Source: Histidinibacterium lentulum
Lineage (GTDB): Bacteria; Pseudomonadota; Alphaproteobacteria; Rhodobacterales; Rhodobacteraceae
Assembly (NCBI RefSeq): GCF_003789055.1
Contig: NZ_ML119084.1
Location: forward strand, 417,136 to 481,135
DNA length: 64,000 nucleotides
Direction of reading: 5' to 3'
Shown here: piece by piece, positions 8,713-16,637 of the stretch
How the letters are laid out: each line of letters opens with the position of its first letter
Position numbering within the stretch: the stretch's first letter is position 1
Translations under genes and position numbers: made by a program
Notes under the pieces: model-generated
The model's database searches: none
Seen by the model: the letters and a program-made list of their open reading frames with translations, nothing else
Told to the model about the DNA's origin: nothing

Positions 8713-9759
8713 GTGACGACACCACTCGACGAAGCATCCCTCCCCCTCGACAGCGGTCAGATCGCCCTCAGCGCCCTGACCAAGGCCCCGTTCGCCATGG
8801 TCCTCACCGACCCCCGGCAGGCCGACAACCCGATCGTCTACGTCAACGACGCCTTCACCGAGGTGACAGGCTATTCCCGCGCCGCCGCCATCGGCCGCAA
8901 CTGCCGCTTCCTGCAGGGGCCCGAGACCGACCGCGAGAGCCTCGACACGCTCCGCGACGCGGTGGCCCAGGGCCGCTCGGTGACAACGGACCTGCGGAAC
9001 TACCGCGCCGACGGCACCGCCTTCTGGAACCGCCTGATGATCGCGCCCCTGGCGGACGACAGCAGCCGCCCGCGCTATTTCCTCGGTGTGCAGATGGCCC
9101 TGCCCGAGAACGGCCCGAAACCGCCCGAGGTGCGCTCGCGCGAACTCGACGCGGCCCTGTCGGAAATCCAGCACCGGGTGAAGAACCACCTGTCGATGAT
9201 CGTCGGCATGATCCGCGTGCAGGCCCGCGCCTCCAGCGCCCGCGAGGAATTCGAGACCCTGTCCCACCGCATCGAGGCGCTGCAGCTCCTCTACGAGGAG
9301 ATGTCCGAGGCGGTGAAGGACGGCTCCTCGAACCGCGCGCCGGTGTCGCTCGGCTCCTACCTCAGCCGGGTGGCCAACGCGATCGCCCATATCGACGGCC
9401 GCCGCGGCGTGCGCGTGAATATCGACGTGGATGCCGTGTCCATGCCCTTCGAGGACGCCACCCGCCTGGGCCTGATCACGTCGGAGCTGATGACCAACGC
9501 GATGCAGCACGCTTTCGTGGGTCGGGACGCGGGCGTGGTGGAGATGCGGCTCAAGGCGCTGTCGAACGGCACGCTCCGCCTGCAGATCTCCGATGACGGC
9601 GTGGGCCTGCCGCCCGGGGCCACCTGGCCCGACGAGGGCAGCCTCGGCGGCCGCATCGTCGCCCAGCTCGTCGAGGCCCTCGACGCCGGCCTCTCCGTCG
9701 GCCGGGGCTCCGCCGGCACCATCGTCAGCGTCGACGTCCCGCCGCGCCGGGACCTCTGA
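8713..9759 (+). CDS. LOV-domain blue-light sensor histidine kinase
   Basis: A 348-residue soluble kinase. Residues about 20-130 form a PAS/LOV domain with the flavin-binding signature GRNCRFLQG, whose cysteine is the photo-adduct residue of LOV sensors, plus IVYVNDAFTEVTGYSR before it. A HisKA_2-type phosphoacceptor follows (ALSEIQHRVKNHLSMIVGMI, His in QHRVKNH), then the HATPase domain (LITSELMTNAMQHAF, ISDDGVGLPPG). No output or transmembrane part is present, so it is cytoplasmic and should signal to a separate receiver. The start is GTG at 8713; the 160-nt gap upstream shows no clear promoter. Confidence 0.9.
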   Translation: MTTPLDEASLPLDSGQIALSALTKAPFAMVLTDPRQADNPIVYVNDAFTEVTGYSRAAAIGRNCRFLQGPETDRESLDTLRDAVAQGRSVTTDLRNYRADGTAFWNRLMIAPLADDSSRPRYFLGVQMALPENGPKPPEVRSRELDAALSEIQHRVKNHLSMIVGMIRVQARASSAREEFETLSHRIEALQLLYEEMSEAVKDGSSNRAPVSLGSYLSRVANAIAHIDGRRGVRVNIDVDAVSMPFEDATRLGLITSELMTNAMQHAFVGRDAGVVEMRLKALSNGTLRLQISDDGVGLPPGATWPDEGSLGGRIVAQLVEALDAGLSVGRGSAGTIVSVDVPPRRDL

Positions 9760-9864
9760 CCCGCGCCGACCGGCGGCCACCACCCCCCTCCCTGCGTCGT
9801 CTCTGGCCACAAGTATCGACACGCACCGCCCGCAGAACGCGCCGCCAGGGGGGCGGGGCGCCAT

Positions 9865-9917
9865 GCGGGACGGCGGGCGGGGCGATGCGCGTCCCGCGCG
9901 AGCGGCGTCCCGCCGTC
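9865..9917. repeat. 53-bp palindromic repeat, copy 1
   Basis: A 53-bp element beginning GCGGGACGGCGGGCGGGGCG and ending CGTCCCGCCGTC. Its ends pair as GACGGCGGG with CCCGCCGTC, and an inner GCGCG...CGCGC can pair. It lies between the convergent LOV kinase and smc genes, running 2 nt into the smc stop. A copy with about 50 of 53 identical bases is at 48055-48107. It is REP-like and may also act as a transcript end. Confidence 0.75.
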
Positions 9918-12900
9918 AGGCCACCATCGCCTCGGCGCGCCTGAGATCCACGGAAACCAGCTGGCTCACCCCCTGCTCACCCATGGTGACCCCGAAGAGC
10001 CGGTCCATCCGGCTCATGGTCACGGCGTGGTGGGTGATGATCAGGAACCGCGTCTCCGTGCGCCGGGTCATCTCGTCGAGAAGATCGCAGAACCGCCCCA
10101 CGTTGGCGTCGTCCAGCGGCGCGTCCACCTCGTCCAGCACGCAGATCGGCGCCGGATTGGCGAGGAACACGGCAAAGATCAGCGCCAGCGCCGTCAGCGT
10201 CTGCTCGCCCCCCGACAAAAGCGACAGCACCTGCAGCTTCTTGCCGGGCGGCTGGCACATGATCTCGAGCCCCGCCTCCAGCGGATCGTCGCTTTCCACC
10301 AGCAGCAGGTTCGCCTCACCGCCCCCGAAGAGGTGGGTGAAGAGCGTCGAGAAATTCCGGTTCACCTCCTCGAAGGCCGTCAGCAGCCGCTCTCGCCCCT
10401 CCCGGTTCAGGCTCGCGATCCCGGACCGCAGCGTGCGGATCGCCTCCTCGAGGTCGGTCTTGTCGCGCACCAGCGCGTCATGCTCCACCCGCACCTCCGC
10501 GGCATCCTCCTCCGCGCGCAGGTTCACCGCGCCCAGCGCATCGCGCTGGCGCTTCAGCCCGTTGACCTGCGCCTCGATCGCCTGCGCCTCGCCCAGCCGC
10601 TCCCCATCGAGCCCGAGGGCCCCGGGCAGCGCGTCCGGTGCCAGCTCCAGCGTCTCGACGCAGCGCGTCACGGCCGCCGCCACGGCATCGCGCGCCGCCT
10701 CCACCCGCGTCTCGGCCCGCGCCCGCGCCTCGCGCGCATCGCCCGCCGCGCGCTCGGCATCGCGCTCGGCGACCACCGCCGCGCGGGCGGCGCTCTCCGC
10801 CTCCGCGAGCGCATCCGCCGCGGCCCGGCGCCGCGCCTCGGCCTGCTCCATCCCCTGCGCCAGCCGCTCGCGCCGCCCGGCGATCTCCGCCGGAACGCCC
10901 GTCGCCGTCGCCCGCTCCGCCTCCGCCTCCGCGCGGCGCGCCTCGATCTCCGCGCTGCGCTCCGCCGCCGTGGCGAGCCGCGCGCGCCAGCTGTCGAGGT
11001 CCTTCGCCACCGTCCGCGCCCGCGCCGCCCGCGCCTCGCCCGCGCGCCGGAGTTCGTCCAGCGCGGAGCGCCGCGACATCATCGCGATCCGCGCCGCCTC
11101 CACCGCGGCCTTCACCTGGTCGAGCTCGCCCTTCGCCACGCTCAGGTCCGGCAGGTCCCGCACCGCGGCTTCCGCCTCCCGAAGCGCGCCCCGCGCGCCC
11201 TCGGCCTCCGCGCGGAACCGCGCCACCGCCAGGCCCGCCGTCTCCAGCTTGCCCTCCGCCAGCGTGCGGTCCGATTCGGCCCGGCTCATGGCGCGCGAGG
11301 CCTCGGCCACCAGCTGGTCCGCCTGCCGCCGCGCGTCCCGGGCCGCCTTGTCCGCGCCGCGCAGGTCCGCCATCCGCGCCGAGAGCGCCTCATGCGCCTG
11401 CCGCGCGCCCTGCGCCCGGGCCTGCGCCTCCTCCAGATCGCGCTTCAGTTCCGTCAGCCGGTTCAGCTGCTGCAGCCGCAAGGCGGCGGCGCTCGGTGCA
11501 TCCTCGGCGCCAGCCCGGAACCCGTCCCAGCGCCATAGGTCGCCCTCCACCGACACCAGCCGTTGCCCCGGCGCCAGCGCCGCCTGCAGCGCCGGGCCGT
11601 CCCGCGCCTCGACAAGGCCCACCTGCCCCATCCGCCGCGCCAGCACATCCGGGAACCCGACCACCTCCGAGAGCGCGCGCACGCCCCCGGGCAGCGCGGC
11701 CGCCTCCGAATAGCCCGGCAGCACCACCCAGCCCGAGGCCGCGTCCGCCGCAACGAGCGGCGCGCGCAGATCGTCTGCGAGCGCCGCGCCCAGCGCCCGC
11801 TCGTAGCCCGGGTCCACCGACAGCCGGTCCAGCAACTGCGCCCCGTCGGGCTGGTCCCGCGCCACCAGCCGCTCGAGCGCCGCGACTTCCGCGCGCAGCG
11901 CCGCCGTCTCGCCCTCGGCGCCCGACCGCGCCGCCCGCGCCTCCGCCTCGCGGCCCTGGCATTCGGTCAGCGCGGTATCCGCCTCGGCCAGCGTCCGCTC
12001 GGCCTTCTCCGCCGTGGCCCGCGCCGTCTCATCCCGCTCCGCGGCCTCGTCCATGGCGCGTCCCGCTGCCTCCAGCGCCCGTGCCGCCTCGCCCTTCGCC
12101 GCCTCCGCCCTTGCGGCCTCGGCCTCCGCCCGCGCGAGGGTGCGCCCGTTGTCCTCCACCCGGCGGTGCGCCGCCTGGTGCCGCGCGGACAGGCGCGCCA
12201 TGTCCTCGGTCAGCCGCGTCAGGTCGCTCTCGCGGTCCCGCAGCACGTCGGCCGCCTCCGCCGCCCGCGCCTCGGCCTCGTCGAGCGCCGCGTCATGGCC
12301 CTCGCCTGCCCTCGCCAGCTCGCCCGCCTCCTTCTCCAGCGCCGCGATCGACTGACCCGCGTCGCGATTCAGCGCCGCCTCGCGCTCGAGGTCCCGTCCC
12401 ATCTGCGCGATCCGCGCCTCCAGCGCGTCCAGCGCCGCCCGCGCCCGCGTCTCCTCGGCGACCAGCCCGTCGCGCTCCACCGCCAGCCGCTGCAGCACCG
12501 CCGCGGCAACCGCTTCCTCCTCGCGCCGGGGCGGCAGGGCGGCCTCCGCCGTCTCTCGTGCCGCCGCCGCCGCGCGCGCGGCGCCCTCGGCCCGGCTCGC
12601 CGCGACCACCGCCTCCCGCAGCGCGGCCTCGGCCTCGAGCCTGACGCCATCCGCCTCGCGCCAGCGCATGTAGAGCAGCGCGCCCTCCGCCTGCCGCAGC
12701 GCCGCGCCGATTTCCCGGTAGCGCGCCGCCTGCTTCGCCTGCCGGGCGAGCTGCGCCAGCTGCGCGGCGAGCTGCTCCACCACGTCGTCGACGCGGGCGA
12801 GGTTGGCCTCGGCACTCTTCAGCTTCAGCTCCGCCTCGTGCCGCCGCTGGTAAAGCCCGCCGATCCCCGCCGCATCCTCCAGCACCCGCCGCCGCGACCG

Positions 12901-13371
12901 CGGCCGCGCGTTGATCAGCTCGCTGATCTGTCCCTGCCGCACCAGCGCGGGCGAATGCGCCCCCGTCGCGGCATCGGCAAACAGCATCTGCACATCCCGC
13001 GCGCGCACGTCCTTCGAGCCGACCTTGTAGGCCGAGCCCACGTCCCGCGTGATCCGCCGCGTGATCTCCAGCAGGTCCGAGTCGTTGAACTCCGCCGGCG
13101 CGAGTCGCTCGGAATTGTCGAGCACCAGGCTCACCTCGGCATGGTTGCGCGCGGGCCGCGTCGCCGCCCCGGCAAAGATCACGTCCTCCATGCCCCCGCC
13201 GCGCATGGCGGTGGGCCGGTTCTCCCCCATCACCCAGCGCAAGGCCTCGAGCAGGTTCGACTTGCCGCAGCCGTTCGGCCCCACGACGCCGGTCAGCCCC
13301 TGCGCGATGACAAGGTCCGTCGGGTCCACGAAGGACTTGAAGCCGTTCAGCCTGAGCCGCGTGAATTTCAT
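9916..13371 (-). CDS. smc: chromosome segregation ATPase SMC
   Basis: A 1151-residue SMC protein that, with ScpA/ScpB, compacts and segregates the chromosome. The N-terminal head has MKFTRLRLNGFKSFVDPTDL and the Walker A loop GVVGPNGCGKSNLLEALRWV. Two long Ala/Glu/Arg-rich coiled coils flank a hinge near residues 515-680. The C-terminal head has the signature LLSGGEQTLTALALIFAVFL and Walker B ICVLDEVDAPLDDANV. The start at 13369-13371 fits the family N-terminus; no good Shine-Dalgarno sequence is visible. It converges with the LOV kinase and is divergent from the riboswitch-controlled operon. Confidence 0.96.
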   Translation of the reverse strand: MKFTRLRLNGFKSFVDPTDLVIAQGLTGVVGPNGCGKSNLLEALRWVMGENRPTAMRGGGMEDVIFAGAATRPARNHAEVSLVLDNSERLAPAEFNDSDLLEITRRITRDVGSAYKVGSKDVRARDVQMLFADAATGAHSPALVRQGQISELINARPRSRRRVLEDAAGIGGLYQRRHEAELKLKSAEANLARVDDVVEQLAAQLAQLARQAKQAARYREIGAALRQAEGALLYMRWREADGVRLEAEAALREAVVAASRAEGAARAAAAARETAEAALPPRREEEAVAAAVLQRLAVERDGLVAEETRARAALDALEARIAQMGRDLEREAALNRDAGQSIAALEKEAGELARAGEGHDAALDEAEARAAEAADVLRDRESDLTRLTEDMARLSARHQAAHRRVEDNGRTLARAEAEAARAEAAKGEAARALEAAGRAMDEAAERDETARATAEKAERTLAEADTALTECQGREAEARAARSGAEGETAALRAEVAALERLVARDQPDGAQLLDRLSVDPGYERALGAALADDLRAPLVAADAASGWVVLPGYSEAAALPGGVRALSEVVGFPDVLARRMGQVGLVEARDGPALQAALAPGQRLVSVEGDLWRWDGFRAGAEDAPSAAALRLQQLNRLTELKRDLEEAQARAQGARQAHEALSARMADLRGADKAARDARRQADQLVAEASRAMSRAESDRTLAEGKLETAGLAVARFRAEAEGARGALREAEAAVRDLPDLSVAKGELDQVKAAVEAARIAMMSRRSALDELRRAGEARAARARTVAKDLDSWRARLATAAERSAEIEARRAEAEAERATATGVPAEIAGRRERLAQGMEQAEARRRAAADALAEAESAARAAVVAERDAERAAGDAREARARAETRVEAARDAVAAAVTRCVETLELAPDALPGALGLDGERLGEAQAIEAQVNGLKRQRDALGAVNLRAEEDAAEVRVEHDALVRDKTDLEEAIRTLRSGIASLNREGRERLLTAFEEVNRNFSTLFTHLFGGGEANLLLVESDDPLEAGLEIMCQPPGKKLQVLSLLSGGEQTLTALALIFAVFLANPAPICVLDEVDAPLDDANVGRFCDLLDEMTRRTETRFLIITHHAVTMSRMDRLFGVTMGEQGVSQLVSVDLRRAEAMVA

Positions 13372-13578
13372 GAGGGGTCCGATTCTGCCTGCTGGGAGAC
13401 TCTGCCGAACCCCGCCGCGGCATGTCAACGCGCGCGCCACCACATCGGCCCACCCCCGCCGCCTTATCCCCAAGATATAGCGCATTCGCTGGCGAGACCG
13501 CCCGTAAGGGCGGACGAGCGCGCCGACAGGTCGCAAACGAACTTGACGCCAATGCTGTCACGGACGCACAACAGTCCC
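13372..13578. other. intergenic region upstream of the cobalamin riboswitch
   Basis: The 475-nt gap between smc and the CbiM-like gene has two parts: about 207 nt here with no recognisable gene, and the riboswitch from 13579. It must hold promoters for both directions. An ATATAGCGCATTCG stretch near 13475 is the most AT-rich part, but I cannot assign -35 and -10 boxes with confidence. Confidence 0.5.
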
Positions 13579-13778
13579 CGCACGGTGCCCCGCGAAGGCC
13601 GCCCAGCGGTCGGGGCTCAAAAGGGAATGCGGTGCGGGCCGATCCATCCAGGAGGCCCAATTCCGCAGCCGCCCCCGCGACTGTCAGCGGCGAGCGGCCT
13701 GTCACTCGGCCACTGGGGCACCCGCTCCGGGAAGGCGACAGGTCGCAGCGACCCGCGAGCCAGGAGACCTGCCGCGCA
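13579..13778 (+). promoter_or_regulatory. cobalamin (B12) riboswitch
   Basis: The leader has the ordered elements of the cobalamin aptamer: CACGGTGCCCCGCG at 13580, GGGGCTCAAAAGGGAATGCG at 13612 (the AAxAGGGAA core), GCCGCCCCCGCGACTGT near 13668, and the B12-box region GCGAGCCAGGAGACCTGCCG at 13755-13774. About 70 nt separate the B12 box from the ATG of the CbiM-like gene, with room for an expression platform. When adenosylcobalamin binds, expression of the downstream cobalt-transport/cobW/cobN unit should fall. Confidence 0.93.
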
Positions 13779-13846
13779 CCGCCGGAGACCACTCCCGCGG
13801 CCATATCAACCACGCCGTCGGAGGGACGGCAAAGGGGACAGAACAG

Positions 13847-14530
13847 ATGCATATCGAACCCGGAATCGTCCACGGCGCCAAGATGGCGCTCGCCTATGGC
13901 ACCGCCGCGGGGGGCCTCGGCCTCGCCGCGAAATTCGCGTGGGACGACCTCAAGGCCCACGGCGCCATCCCGCTGGCCACCCGCAGCGTCATCGCCACCG
14001 CCACCGTCTTCATCTTCTTCGAGGTCCTGCCGACCTTCCCGGTGGGCGTGTCGGAGGTGCACTTCATCCTCGGCACGACGATCCTGCTGCTGCTCGGCAT
14101 CGCCCCCGCCGCGCTCGGCCTCGCCGCCGGTCTCGCGATCCAGTCGCTGTTCTTCGCGCCCTCCGACCTGCCGATGTACTGGGTCAACGTGACCACGCTG
14201 CTCTTCCCGCTCTTCGCCATCGCCGGCCTCGCCCGGCGGATCGTGGCGCCCGGCACGGCTTACGTGGACCTGTCCTACCTGCAGGTGCTCAAGCTCTCGG
14301 CGGCCTACCAGGGCGGCATCGTCGCCTGGGTCGCCTTCTGGGCGATCTACGGCCAGGGCGCGGGCGCGGAGACCCTGTCCGCCGTGGGCACCTTCGGCAT
14401 GGCCTATCTCCTCGTCATCCTGATCGAGCCGGTCCTCGACCTCGCCGTGCTGGCCGCGGCCAAGGCCGGCCGGGGCGGATTGCGCAACGTGCATCTCACG
14501 CATCCGCGCCTCCACGGCCCTGCGCACTGA
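13847..14530 (+). CDS. CbiM-like energy-coupling-factor permease (cobalt uptake)
   Basis: A 227-residue polytopic membrane protein starting MHIEPGIVHGAKM, closely resembling the MHIPEGFL start of CbiM, whose N-terminal Met-His binds the metal. Hydrophobic helices include FIFFEVLPTFPVGVSEVHF, ILLLLGIAPAALGLAAGLA and VTTLLFPLFAIAGLA. It is the first gene behind the cobalamin riboswitch and precedes cobW and cobN, so cobalt import is the natural role. No CbiN, CbiQ or CbiO neighbours are present, so it may act alone or with ECF parts encoded elsewhere. AAGGGGA precedes the ATG. Confidence 0.82.
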   Translation: MHIEPGIVHGAKMALAYGTAAGGLGLAAKFAWDDLKAHGAIPLATRSVIATATVFIFFEVLPTFPVGVSEVHFILGTTILLLLGIAPAALGLAAGLAIQSLFFAPSDLPMYWVNVTTLLFPLFAIAGLARRIVAPGTAYVDLSYLQVLKLSAAYQGGIVAWVAFWAIYGQGAGAETLSAVGTFGMAYLLVILIEPVLDLAVLAAAKAGRGGLRNVHLTHPRLHGPAH

Positions 14531-14603
14531 CACGCGGCGAACGCATCCTGCGGACAGTGCGCGGCCGCCGCGCGCTGTCCCGCTACCCTTCCCGTTACCC
14601 TGG

Positions 14604-15692
14604 ATGGACCCGGACATGCCCGCCAAGATCCCCGCGACCATCGTCACCGGCTTTCTCGGCGCCGGAAAGACGACCCTGATCCGCCACATGCTGCAGAACG
14701 CGAACGGCAAGCGGATCGCCCTCATCATCAACGAGTTCGGCGACCTCGGCGTCGACGGCGAAAGTCTCAGGGGCTGCGGCGACGCCACCTGCTCCGACGA
14801 CGACATCATGGAGCTGTCGAACGGCTGCATCTGCTGCACCGTGGCCGAGGATTTCGTCCCCACGATGGAAAAACTCCTCGCCCGCGCCACACCCCCCGAC
14901 CACATCGTGATCGAGACCTCGGGCCTCGCCCTGCCCCAGCCGCTGGTCCGCGCCTTCAACTGGCCCGGCCTCGCCACCCGCCTCACCGTCGACGGCGTGG
15001 TGACCGTGGTGGACGGCCAGGCCGTCTCCGAGGGCCGCTTCGCCCATGACGAGGCGGCCGTCGACCGCCAGCGCGCGGCCGATGACACCCTCGACCACGA
15101 GACCCCGCTCTCGGAGCTTTTCGACGACCAGATCGCCTGCGCCGACATGATCGTGGTGAACAAGTCCGACCTCCTCGGCGAGGAGGCCGCCGAGGCCCTG
15201 CGCCACCGTCTCGGCGAGGCCGCCCGCCCCGGAGTCCAGGTCCTCCGCACCGCCATGGGCGCCCTTCCCGTCGAGGTCCTGCTGGGCCGGAACACGGCCG
15301 CCGAAACCGACCTCGAGGCCCGCCACGAAGTTCACCACCATCACCACCACGATGATGACGACGACCACCACGACGACGACGACCACGATCATCACCACCA
15401 CGACCATGGCCACGACGCCTTCGAAAGCTTCGTCGTCGAGCGCGGCGAGATCGCCGACCCCAAGGCCTTCGCCGAAACCGTGGCCGAGGTGATCCGCGCC
15501 CACGACATCCTGCGCCTCAAGGGTTTCGCCGCGGTCTCGGGCAAGCCCATGCGCCTCGCCGTCCAGGCCGTCGGCCCCCGCGTCGACACCTGGTTCGACC
15601 GCGCCGCGGGCCCCGACCGCGCCACCCGCCTCGTCGTCATCGGCCAGTCGGGCCTCGACCGCGCCGCCATCTCCACGGCGCTCTCGGCATGA
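14604..15692 (+). CDS. cobW: cobalamin-associated GTPase CobW with His-rich insert
   Basis: A 362-residue COG0523 GTPase that delivers Co(II) for cobalamin synthesis. Walker A is GFLGAGKTTLIRHML, the CxCC metal motif is NGCICCTVAEDF, and the guanine specificity motif is NKSD. An insert near residues 240-270 is almost wholly His and Asp and probably binds metal. The C-terminal domain ends VIGQSGLDRAAISTALSA. A second start, ATG at 14616 (MPAKIPATIV), is equally possible. The stop overlaps the GNAT start by ATGA, and cobN follows, matching the usual cobW-cobN linkage. Confidence 0.94.
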   Translation: MDPDMPAKIPATIVTGFLGAGKTTLIRHMLQNANGKRIALIINEFGDLGVDGESLRGCGDATCSDDDIMELSNGCICCTVAEDFVPTMEKLLARATPPDHIVIETSGLALPQPLVRAFNWPGLATRLTVDGVVTVVDGQAVSEGRFAHDEAAVDRQRAADDTLDHETPLSELFDDQIACADMIVVNKSDLLGEEAAEALRHRLGEAARPGVQVLRTAMGALPVEVLLGRNTAAETDLEARHEVHHHHHHDDDDDHHDDDDHDHHHHDHGHDAFESFVVERGEIADPKAFAETVAEVIRAHDILRLKGFAAVSGKPMRLAVQAVGPRVDTWFDRAAGPDRATRLVVIGQSGLDRAAISTALSA

Positions 15693-16141
15693 TCACCGTC
15701 GCCCCGGCAGATCCGCGCGACCCCGGTCCGCGGGCCCTGCTCGAGGCGAGCCACGCGCTGATGCAGGATCTCTTCGCGCCCGAGGAGAACCATTTCCTGT
15801 CGATCGAGGAGCTGACCGCCCCCGACATCCGCTTCTTCGTCGCCCGCGAGGACGGCGCCTGCCTCGGCACCGGGGCGCTGGCGCTGCGCGGCGACTACGG
15901 CGAGGTGAAATCCATGTTCACCGCGCCCGAGGCCCGCCGTCGCGGCGTCGCGGCGCTGATCCTCGACCGGCTCGAACAGGTCGCCCGGCTCGAAGGCCTC
16001 GACATGCTGCGGCTGGAGACGGGCACCCTGCTCGAGGAGGCGCGCAAGCTCTACGCCCGCCACGGCTTCGTCCCCTGCGGGCCATTCGGGGCCTATCGCG
16101 AGAACGCCACCAGCATCTTCATGGAAAAGCGCCTGACGTGA
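15689..16141 (+). CDS. GNAT family N-acetyltransferase
   Basis: A 150-residue single-domain GNAT. The acetyl-CoA loop is EVKSMFTAPEARRRGVAALI (the Q/RxxGxG/A type) and the C-terminal LYARHGFVPCGPFGAY is typical of the fold. It is coupled to cobW by a 4-nt overlap, so it is transcribed from the riboswitch leader. The substrate cannot be told from the sequence, and its place in a cobalt/cobalamin operon may be incidental. Confidence 0.85.
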   Translation: MITVAPADPRDPGPRALLEASHALMQDLFAPEENHFLSIEELTAPDIRFFVAREDGACLGTGALALRGDYGEVKSMFTAPEARRRGVAALILDRLEQVARLEGLDMLRLETGTLLEEARKLYARHGFVPCGPFGAYRENATSIFMEKRLT

Positions 16142-16422
16142 TCGGCCTCCGGCGTCCTCATTGGCCACTGGCGGCCTGGGGTGACGGGCCGCACGCGAGG
16201 CCCTGCGCCGGGCTCTTCCGAACGGGCGCCCACCGCTCCGCCGCCAGCGCCTTCCCCCTGCGTTTCTCTTGCGAGACACGGTCCTCGGGGGGACGGCGCG
16301 AGCGCCCCGCGCTTGCCACATGGAGGGCAGACAGCCCCCCTTCCCGCGCCGACAGAAGGCATGCGCCCGGGTCACCTCCCCCGCCCGAGGAGCGTGGAGG
16401 GCGGCAACGCGTCGTCCGGCCC
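16142..16422. other. gap between GNAT and the 58-aa gene
   Basis: 281 nt with no gene that I can support on either strand. The sequence is GC-rich, with no terminator-like hairpin and T-run and no second riboswitch signature. Open frames in it lack plausible protein character. Confidence 0.45.
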
Positions 16423-16599
16423 TCAGTCGTTCGGCGGGGGCTTCTGCGGATACTTCCGCCCCTGCTCGATATTCTCCGGACCCTGCACCGGCTTCTTCCC
16501 GAGCTGGTCGATCGCGGTCCGGTCCTCGGGCCTGGCGGGCTTGTCCAGGTCGGGTCTGTCCGGCCTGTGCCGATCGGGTCTGTCTTTCTTCTCGCTCAT
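16423..16599 (-). CDS. 58-aa hydrophilic protein, unknown function
   Basis: An open frame of 59 codons from ATG at 16597-16599 to TGA at 16423-16425. The protein is highly charged and proline-rich (MSEKKDRPDRHRPDRPDLDK, then QLGKKPVQGPENIEQGRKYP and PPPND), with no hydrophobic stretch and no cysteine. It lies divergent from cobN (38 nt to its ATG) and antisense to the cobalt operon direction. The composition looks like a real small basic/acidic protein rather than a shadow reading. No family recognised. Confidence 0.55.
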   Translation of the reverse strand: MSEKKDRPDRHRPDRPDLDKPARPEDRTAIDQLGKKPVQGPENIEQGRKYPQKPPPND

Positions 16600-16637
16600 A
16601 CCGGCCCAAGCCCCGCGCCCCGGCCCCGGTTCCGCTG

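Noticed and set aside
11563..14679. Very long plus-strand frames opposite smc
   Set aside because: A shadow of the Ala/Arg-rich coiled coil in GC-rich DNA; no family features.
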